Assembly (NCBI GenBank): GCA_027604685.1
Contig: JADHYX010000224.1
Span: 1-28,935 of the forward strand
Direction: 5' to 3'
DNA: 28,935 nucleotides
DNA from: Lobulomyces angularis
Lineage: Eukaryota; Chytridiomycota; Chytridiomycetes; Lobulomycetales; Lobulomycetaceae
The position numbers and the translations under genes are program-made. The notes under the pieces are model-generated. The model was not told the DNA's origin and did no database searches. It worked only from the letters and a program-made list of their open reading frames with translations. Shown piece by piece: positions 21,706-28,935 of the stretch (its first letter is position 1; each line of letters begins with the position of its first letter).

Positions 21706-22953
21706 ATGGAAAAAAATGTATTTAAAAACAGCATGGACAAAAGTTGGCAGGAAATGAAGAAAGAATTAGGTTTTAATGATGGTGAATAAACTTGTACTTT
21801 AAAAAATGAAAGTTCTACTTTTTTTGGAAAAAAAGAAACTTGCATACACGATTTAACAACATAAATTAATTGTGATAATATTTTTAATTTAATATTTTTC
21901 AGATTCTGACTCACTTTCCCAGATGCAAAAAGCGGTAGGATTTACTCTAAAAGAAACCTTAACTACTGTGATATGCAATTTGTGCTCTAAACCAATAATT
22001 CAAGCTCAGCTGATCAATCATTTAGAAAATTGTAAAAAATGTAAACAACAAGAGAAAAAAAAGTTGAAAAAACCAAATATCATGAATGAGTTTCCAAAAA
22101 TTGTAAGTTCTGATACAAATACCCCAACTGTTTTAAATTCGGAGGATCCTTCGGTACCTCCGGTTAAGAAAAAAAGAAAATATACCAAACAGCAATCTGA
22201 TGGTAAGTTTTGAAATGTTTTTGTTCCATAAAATTTCTCAATTAACCCTTGACATTTTAATTTACGACAGCGTCCGAAAAAAAAATCAAGTTAAGCGAAT
22301 TGTCTGAATATGCTAATCAGTTAAATCTAAAGAATAGTCAAGTTGGTGGAAAAACCTTGGGATTCGGTAGTGTAAATAAAAGTGGCACAACTTTTACTAT
22401 AAATGCAAAAAAATACAATGATACCAGTATGACCAAAGAAAAAAAGGAACCAAAAAAAAAAGAAAAAGGTCCGATAGATTTGGACAAAAATTGTGGTGTA
22501 GAAACTGAAACAGGGTAAACAACCAAAATTTTCTTGTAATTAAACCTTAGCTCAATAGAAAATGCCCTCGTTCTATTACTTGTAAAATACATCCTATTTC
22601 AGCAAAAAAAGCAGTGGTAGGTAGATCGCATCCTTTTGAAACTTTAATGAGTATGAGAGAACGTAAGTTATTTTTTTATTTTATCAAGTTCGTTAACATT
22701 TTTCTATAAAGGTGATAAGCAGTTAGGGCAGGCTCAAAAACAAATAGTGCAGCCTGTATTTTCGCATAACTTAAATAATTTTGACTCTATAAGCGCTGAG
22801 GAGGAAGCCCTAAAATTGATTTTAAGTATTAAAACTTTTCAGCCGAAACCGATAGCAATTTTTCCAAGTAATGGTAACTTTCCTTCGTTAAAAGTTTGGT
22901 TGGAAAAAAAGATGCAATTTGATTTAGAAAATAGTTTAAAAGAATCCGTATGA
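21706..22953 (+). CDS. SGF73: SAGA deubiquitinase-module subunit, SGF73/ATXN7-like (SCA7 domain)
   Basis: Exons 21706-21781, 21903-22202, 22271-22514, 22559-22662 and 22712-22953; 321 aa. SGF73/ATXN7 tethers the deubiquitinase module to SAGA in the nucleus. Near residues 50-70 is a C-x2-C...H...C finger (VICNLCSKPIIQAQLINHLE plus NC) matching the N-terminal finger of the family. A basic Lys-rich linker with a nuclear-localisation-like KKKRKY follows. Residues about 190-240 are the SCA7 domain: GPIDLDKNCGVETETG joined across an intron to KCPRSITCKIHP and AKKAVVGRSHPFETLM, with the Cys/Cys/Cys/His zinc ligands all present. The remaining C-terminus is helical. It is shorter than yeast SGF73 or human ATXN7. 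TAF10, another SAGA subunit, lies 11 kb upstream in the window; I take this as coincidence. Confidence 0.9.
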
Positions 22954-23356
22954 GAGCACTAGTTGGGAGTGATATTTTGTATTGAGCAATTTATCACTAT
23001 TATTTTTAACTGTATAAATATTATTTGTAAACCAATTAAATCAAATACAAGGTTTGAAAATTTTTCAGTGGTCGAAAATAATGTCATTACAATTTCAATT
23101 TTCTTCAGTATCCTAAGATTTGCAAATATTAAACTTTGAATAAACTATCTTTGTGGTAATACGGAAAACTCAGTTTTCCTATCTGCAAAGTGTTTTTGTT
23201 AAAATAATTTGAATATTTGCATTTTTTGAAGATAACTTCCAATTTTTAAACTCACCTACAAAAAAGGTTTGATTCTCTCCTGCTTCTTTTTGTTGCTGTT
23301 TGAATTATCCTTTTTTATTGATTAAAATATCACACTGAAGAAGTTTTTTATTAGAA
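22954..23356. other. Spacer upstream of the HBS1 gene, with a near-perfect palindrome
   Basis: No ORF or RNA gene is seen. At 23163-23179 lies GGAAAACT-c-AGTTTTCC, 8-bp arms with a single-base centre, about 180 bp before the HBS1 start. A pyrimidine-rich stretch (about 23275-23295) precedes the start codon. The HBS1 promoter and 5' untranslated region must lie here. Confidence 0.5.
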
Positions 23357-26300
23357 ATGACGGAAGAGACAATTTCTTTAATTAACCAGATTTTTAAAGT
23401 TAAAGAAGTTGTTGGCAGAATCTTGTCAGATCAAACTATTCAAATGGCACTGAAAGAATTTGAGTATGATGTTGAGAAGGCCACACGTTTTTTTTTAGGT
23501 ATTTCTTTTTTTTCATCTCACTAATTTTGTTCAGAAATTAATAATACTGCTAATGAAGATAATTGTGCGTCTCTTAATGCAGGTAAATAGCTTAACTCAT
23601 TAAATTTTTATGATTAAGAACCCATTTTTACATCAGCCTTTAATCAACACAAATTACCTTATCAAAAATAAATATTCAATTTTTTTAACAATTTTTTCAT
23701 TGTTAATTATAATTATATTGCTGATATTTACTAATCTTTTTTGAATATGCAACTGAAAGAAATTGTAAATGAATATAGTTTCACTCATAGTCCTGCGTAC
23801 TGTATCTTAAAAATTTCAAATTTAAGTTCCAACCTCCCAATTCAGAATAATAAGAAACGGTTGCACTATGCATATACCAAAAATGAATTGGTGCCAAAAT
23901 GTAAAAAAATCGAAAGAAAAAAAGAAATAACAAATGCGGCAGCTGATAATGAAAAAGTAGATTTTAGTAAGTTTAATTTTTTAAGTTTTCAATATTTTTT
24001 GATTAATATGGTTACAGCATTAAAATTGAACCCAGCTTCTAGAGAACCTGTATACCCTGAATCATCACTCAATGTTATTTCAGAATCTATCAGGAATTCA
24101 AATGTACCATTGAATTCTCCTTTGCCCAATGTTGATCTTGGGAGCGTGCCATCTTCGAAGATAAACTGCAATTCCACAACTTCAAATAATATATCACCAG
24201 AAATTAACCTGAGTATTCCATTGTCAGCGTCAGCAACACTTTCTGATATTCGAACAAGTAAATTTGATTCTGGCCTGGGGAGTCGCTCAGGATTAGGCAT
24301 AGATATTGCTCAAAATGATGAATCAGTATTACCGATTTTTGGATTAGAAAATTTATCTTCAGCATTTTCTCTACCATCTGCTGGACTCAGTAATAAATTA
24401 TTATTAAATTTAGAACTTCCTACAGGCTTGGGCAATTTAAGCGTTAATAACTCTTCAACACTTGGATTTGGATTTAATGATGTATCATCAACATCATCAT
24501 TATCAACATCGAAAATTGAACCGTTCGAATTTGGTTTAGGAAAATTATTATCCACAAAGCCCTTGTGTGAATTTCAGGATGGTAACTTATTACCTGGTAA
24601 ATTATCCAGTGGGTTTCAGTTAGATAGTTTGTCTTCCGCTCTACCACTATTGTCTGAAACAGAGCCCACTATGTCGCAAGTGGTCGACTCAGAAACTGCA
24701 ACATGTGAGGGCAGTGGTGGTTTATCTGCAAAGCCTCAAGTGATGGTTCCTGGACTTGGTAGCCTGTATCATCAAAACGAATCCTTGCACCAGCAACAAA
24801 TTAGTGAAAATAATAATAGTACCTTGGATAAATTTTCATCTTTTGTTGAAAACGTGAACTCTTTAAATGTCAAATTAATTAACAACAGTTTAGGATCTAA
24901 ATTTAGTGAAACTAGTCTCGTAAAAAATTCAGCAGTTGAAAATAAATTAGATACTTTACCACTATTAAAGACATTCACTGATTTTGCTGACTTTTGTTTT
25001 TCACATAATTTCTCGTTCATTTTTGCTTCACCTGTCAAATTTTCGCTAAAAAACGATTTTTCACTAAATTCCGATGATCTGACGGGAGAAGTAAATTTTT
25101 TGAAAGAAGAACGTAATATAACCAAGTTGAAAGTATTGGGCTTAACAAAATTTAGCAAAGAGTGGAATAACAAAATTGAGTTCTTACCAAATGTAACAAA
25201 ACACAATTTTAAAAAGGAAATTAAGGGTGTAACAAATGATTCGAATGCTCCCAATTCTGACAACTTCAAAACCAAAAATTTCTCGTCATTAGAACATACA
25301 GTGTTGAAGGCGTTTCAGTTTGATTTACCGAGTCCAGATGTAAGTTAAAATTTTTAGACGCTAAGATTTTTTTTTAGGATATTATAAACTGCGCTAGAAG
25401 TGAAGGAAAAGAATCTTGTATGTTCTTGAATATAGTTTTAATTCTAACGTAATTATAGCCGCACAATTAAAAAGCGCCATTCCATTCAGGGACCTCGGTG
25501 TAAAAAAGATTGATAATTTGGCAGTTAAATCCGAGATGCTCAATAACAATTTAAACAAATCAACAACTGTAGATTCGAAAGTTGTCAAGCACTCAACTAG
25601 TACTCATAATGAAAGTTCAAAAAAAAAGGAAGAATTAAAAAGCAAAACGAATAAGGAAAGGAAAGCAATAGTAACTTCAGATGATTCTACTGTAAAGATA
25701 TCAAAATGTGCAAAGAAAAATAAGGAGGAAGCTTCTGTGCCATCACCAAATCGTTTAAAGACATTTAAAAAACTAATCAATGTGGAGCAGGAAATAGAAA
25801 AATTAAAGGCGACGGGTGAAAAAGCTGGTATTAACTTAGTTGTAGTTGGACATGTTAATTCAGTAATTATGAATTAAATTTTTTTTTTTTATTACCTTTT
25901 TAGGGCAAAAGTACGATGTTGGGACATTTGCTATGCCTTGTTGGCCAAATAAATAAAAGTGATCAAAAAAAATGTGCTATCGACGCTGAAAAAGCTAAAA
26001 AACCTTCTCATAAATTGGCATGGTTACTAGGTGATAACAAATTTTTCCTTTAATTATTACTTATTTTGTAGATTCTACAAAAATGGAGCGAGAGTATGGG
26101 TTTACTGTCCACTATACCACGACAAGTTTTCAAACCGAAAAGTTAAAGGTTACAGTATTTGATACTCCAGGATATCAAGATTTTACTCAAGATGTGATTT
26201 GTGCTTTATCTCAGGCATGTCTTTTTGTAAACTTTAGTTAATTTTAATTTACTATTTTTTCAGGGTGACGTTGCACTTTTAGTTGTTGACTCTTACAATG

Positions 26301-27540
26301 AAGATGCTGCAGTACCTTTTACACTCAACAGTCAAACTAAAGAACGTAAGTCTTCCACTTACATTCCATTTTTACACTATTGCTTAAGATGCATTATTGA
26401 TAAGAAGTAGCGGAATTACTCAAATAATTGTTGCAGTAAACAAACTGGAAGTGGTAAGGGTACCAAAATGTTTAAGAAGTTTAATAAGCAAACCATCTAG
26501 GCAGCTTGGTCACAAAAGAAGTTTGAAGACGTTAAAGACAGTGTAGCATCATTTTTGGTTACTGCAGGATTTCCTAGACACCTCATATATTTCATACCAA
26601 TTTCGGGATTCCTTGGAGAAAATTTGGTAGAGGCAAAAAATCCCTTATTAAAAAGTTGGTATAGTGGGCCAACGTTGCATCAACAGATTAATCAATTAAA
26701 AGCTCCCAATAGACTTATCCAAAATAAATTTAGGTGATTTTTTTTTGTAAAATCATCTTATCATTTTCCTTTTAGAATGTCAATCACTGATATTTATAAG
26801 ATTTCCTCTAGTAATACAGCTAAGGTGTGTGGCAAAATTTTAACCGGAATTGTGCAGAGTGGAGATACAGTTTTAATTCAACCTGCAGACTTTCGGATAA
26901 TTGTTAAAGGTACTTTAATTCAAATCCTTATTTACATTGGAATTATTAGCAATTGAAGTTGAAGCAGAAGATACGAAATGGGCTGCTGCTGGTGATGTTG
27001 TTACATTAAGCTTCATAAATTGCGATTTGGATCTTTTTTCGTATTATTTTCGATATATTGTCAATTTAAAATTTATTTTTAGAATTGGTAATATCCTTTG
27101 TGACCCAATGGTACCATTGCCAGTAACTTTCCACTTTAAAGCGCGAATTGTTACTTTCGATTTGAAGCATCCACTTATAGGAGATCATGTACTATAAAAT
27201 CAATTTTTTGTAGTTAATACTTTCAAGTTATTTTTAATTAGAGGATGCTCGCGAATGGAATGCAGGCTAAGTAGATTGATATCTATAATAGATAAATCGA
27301 GTGGTAAAGTTATAAAAAAGAATCCTAGGTTTCTGCAAAAGAACCAAGCAGCAATTGTAGAAATTTTAATAGTCAATAATGTAATATGTGCAAATACTTT
27401 TAATTTATCAAAGGAGCTGGGTAGAGTAATCCTTCTGCGTGGGGTTGAATGGTAAATCTTATAAAAAAAACATTGTACAAAGTTAACATCAAAAAAATAG
27501 TGTCGCGGCTGGGATAATAATAGAGATATTCAATGAGTAA
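23357..27540 (+). CDS. HBS1: HBS1/SKI7-type translational GTPase with altered G motifs and a long linker
   Basis: Exons 23357-23498, 23535-23582, 23760-23966, 24018-25339, 25378-25417, 25459-25862, 25904-26030, 26072-26214, 26264-26345, 26389-26453, 26501-26733, 26776-26909, 26950-27040, 27083-27188, 27228-27451 and 27501-27540; 1135 aa. HBS1 works with Dom34/Pelota in ribosome rescue; SKI7 links the exosome to the Ski complex. Residues about 25-48 match the HBS1 N-terminal domain (ILSDQTIQMALKEFEYDVEK). A disordered Ser/Leu/Gly/Asn linker of about 550 residues follows, then FQFDLPSPDD and the GTPase: G1 GHVNSGKST intact, G2 EREYGFT, G3 DTPGYQDF (Tyr replaces the catalytic His), G4 NKLE (Glu replaces Asp), G5 ISGFLGEN. 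Domains II and III are complete to CVAAGIIIEIFNE. The acceptor at 23759 is the least certain. The intron after SQ (26215-26263) appears to be GC-AG. Confidence 0.9.
26215..26263 (+). other. Probable GC-AG intron in the HBS1 gene
   Basis: Joining ALSQ directly to GDVALLVVD, as the family requires, needs the donor CAG/GCATGT and a 49-nt intron ending TTTTCAG. The nearest GT donor (26227) would leave a 37-nt intron and add four residues (ACLF) in a region that has no length variation in this family as I know it. Confidence 0.6.
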
Positions 27541-27648
27541 ATCACTTAATAAAATTAGCATCATTTATTGACAATATCAAATAGAAACTGAAACCTTCAA
27601 TCTTCTATGTACTATTTACCAAATATCTTTCAATAAAAAAAAAAATAT

Positions 27649-28299
27649 TCATAATGCTCTATACCCAACAATAGAAAAATCGGGATTAACTGATTTAGCA
27701 TCTTCAAAATGCTCGCAACTTCGCACCCATTTTCTTTTTAAGTTAACCACCTATTTAAAAATCAATAAAAAACTGGGCATTTTTTTAATATATACCGGAG
27801 GTAATTTGTCAGCGGTATAAGTGGTAGATTCAGGTGATTTTCCATCTGTTATTCTACAAAAAAAAACCTAATTAATGAAAATTTATTACACTGCACCTCT
27901 TCGAAATTTCACTTTGAGTAAAAATAACTGTTTGTGGATAATCTCTTCGTGCATCCCTATTAAAATATGCAAATTTTGAAATTTGATCATTTTCTGGTGC
28001 TAAGTATAATTTTTCAGAACCTAAACAAAAAGAAAACAAAAAAAAAAAAATTATAGAAGTTAAATTTTAGTGAAAAAGAAGCAAAATTTAATTAAATACC
28101 AGGAGCTATGGATCTGTAATCTTTTTGCGGAGTGAGAGAAGAGGTTAAATCTGGATTCTTTCAAAATCAATTAGGTTGATAGTTTAAGATAACAAAAAAA
28201 AAAAAAAAAAAATTAACTTACAACACGATAAAGCCATTGAACTTCATGTAAATTCTTTGGAAACCAAATATTTTTAAGAAATTTTTTTAGTACCGACAT
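27649..28299 (-). CDS. NDUFA7: Complex I accessory subunit NDUFA7 (B14.5a)
   Basis: Exons in + coordinates: 27649-27750, 27796-27853, 27897-28020, 28100-28157 and 28222-28299; 139 aa (human 113). It is a small accessory subunit of mitochondrial NADH:ubiquinone oxidoreductase on the inner membrane. The family core is visible: KFAYFNRDARRDYPQTVIF, then ISKRITDGKSPES and KLPPVVNLKRKWVRS, matching the order Y-x2-RD-x-RR...P...GK-x-E(S)...K-x-PP-x(3)-KR-W of NDUFA7. The N-terminus MSVLKKFLKNIWFPKNLH is taken as the start. An upstream in-frame ATG at 28404 would add 35 mostly hydrophobic residues and is less likely. It converges on HBS1 with only 108 bp between stop codons. Confidence 0.8.
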
Positions 28300-28935
28300 C
28301 CAAACAGTAGCAAAAAAATATATTTCAAAAATTGTAACACAATGAAGAAATTGATTTTGGGAAGAAATTTTAATTTTAGTTATAGGTCTGTATGGAAAAT
28401 GCATACATCAAACCCTGATCTACAATCAAGTAATATTAGTTAATGAAAAACAGTTGAAATTTATTGCAAGTTAAGGCGATCTTTATACTTAAGAGATAAT
28501 CATACAAAAGATAATTTTCTTAATTTTTCAGTTCAGAAAATTATCAGTTCAGAGGAAAAAATATAAATAAAAATAAAAAAAGTAGCCTGTACAATATAAA
28601 GTTAAGAGAATAGTCATACTCGAAAGATGGTTAACGTTAACATCATTGTATTTAAATACTAGTTGAACTAGTTAGAATTATAATCATCCTAATCTCTTAA
28701 ATAAATAAATTTGTAATTTAACAAGGAGGCTGTAAAGTAATTGCAAAAATCAAAATAACTATTTTTATTAATGAAATTAATTTACAGCCAACATATGTTT
28801 GCACCCAGCGAACATCACTATCTATTTAAGCAAAAGATAATAATGATTAGAAGGTCAATTTGTAATATAGGAATGCGCCATTTCCTTAACATATAGGTGT
28901 TTCATGTTTTAGTGGTATTGCTTCCGTAATATATG
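28300..28935. other. Spacer to the window end, no gene seen
   Basis: AT-rich sequence with no ORF that I can support on either strand. It holds a perfect 12-bp palindrome GTTAACGTTAAC (28630-28641), a short direct repeat GAACTAGTT/ACTAGTT near 28660-28675, and the inverted repeat listed separately. The NDUFA7 promoter should lie at its left end. Confidence 0.45.
28728..28789. repeat. Inverted repeat, 15-bp arms with one mismatch
   Basis: The left arm GGCTGTAAAGTAATT (28728-28742) and the right arm AATTAATTTACAGCC (28775-28789) pair at 14 of 15 positions around a 32-nt centre. It could be a small hairpin or the remains of a miniature inverted-repeat element. No target-site duplication is evident. 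Confidence 0.5.

Noticed and set aside
10012..22953. TAF10 and the SGF73-like gene as a functional SAGA cluster
   Set aside because: They are separated by four or more unrelated genes on both strands. Proximity alone does not support co-regulation.
24772..25275. 167-aa minus-strand ORF
   Set aside because: It lies wholly antisense to the long HBS1 linker exon and has no recognisable domain. It is a shadow of the coding strand, as are the minus-strand ORFs at 23989-24300 and 24310-24555.
1..28935. tRNA, rRNA, CRISPR, bacterial operons, ribosome binding sites or riboswitches
   Set aside because: The window is eukaryotic nuclear DNA. I looked for tRNA box-B-like GGTTCGAATCC and repeated arrays and found none.

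Overview
The window is nuclear DNA of a eukaryote. Nearly every protein-coding gene is cut by very short, AT-rich introns (mostly about 35-55 nt, GT-AG, many with a TAAC or CTAAT-like branch region near the 3' end). By hand splicing I place roughly 94 introns in 13 gene models, with about 100-800 bp between genes. Exons are visibly richer in G+C than introns and spacers. The gene set (mitochondrial ATM1, complex I NDUFA7, PIG-A, TAF10, an SCA7-domain SAGA subunit, NatC NAA35, CLU, HBS1, pyruvate kinase, VWKA-type alpha-kinase) fits an aerobic organism, perhaps an opisthokont. A compact zoosporic fungus or relative is one reading, but the lineage cannot be fixed from sequence alone.

Layout: 1-470 is the edge of a gene plus a broken, relatively GC-rich ORF remnant. 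955-2167 (+) encodes a von Willebrand A-domain protein, and 2290-4498 (+) a coiled-coil/alpha-kinase protein; together they carry the two halves of the VWKA architecture. 4745-9430 (-) is a 13-exon clustered-mitochondria (CLU) gene whose product begins with a PH domain. 9553-9935 (-) is a small, basic two-exon gene found only by splicing. 10012-10696 (+) is TAF10. 10991-13796 (-) is the mitochondrial ABC transporter ATM1. 13988-15733 (+) is PIG-A. 15931-18197 (+) is pyruvate kinase. 18432-18657 (-) is a doubtful 51-aa gene. 19025-21544 (-) is NAA35/MAK10. 21706-22953 (+) is an SGF73/ATXN7-like SAGA subunit. 23357-27540 (+) is a long HBS1/SKI7-type translational GTPase. 27649-28299 (-) is NDUFA7. 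28300-28935 holds no gene that I can see.

Most genes are unrelated housekeeping functions packed head-to-head or tail-to-tail, with short shared promoters (76-190 bp) at 9936-10011, 13797-13987 and 21545-21705. Two functional links stand out. The VWA and alpha-kinase genes are collinear neighbours. TAF10 and the SCA7 protein both belong to SAGA. Four products (ATM1, CLU, NDUFA7 and possibly the 113-aa basic protein) relate to mitochondria. The most unusual observations are the PH-CLU-TPR architecture, the HBS1-like protein with altered G3 and G4 motifs, a probable 3-nt microexon in pyruvate kinase, and a GC-AG intron.
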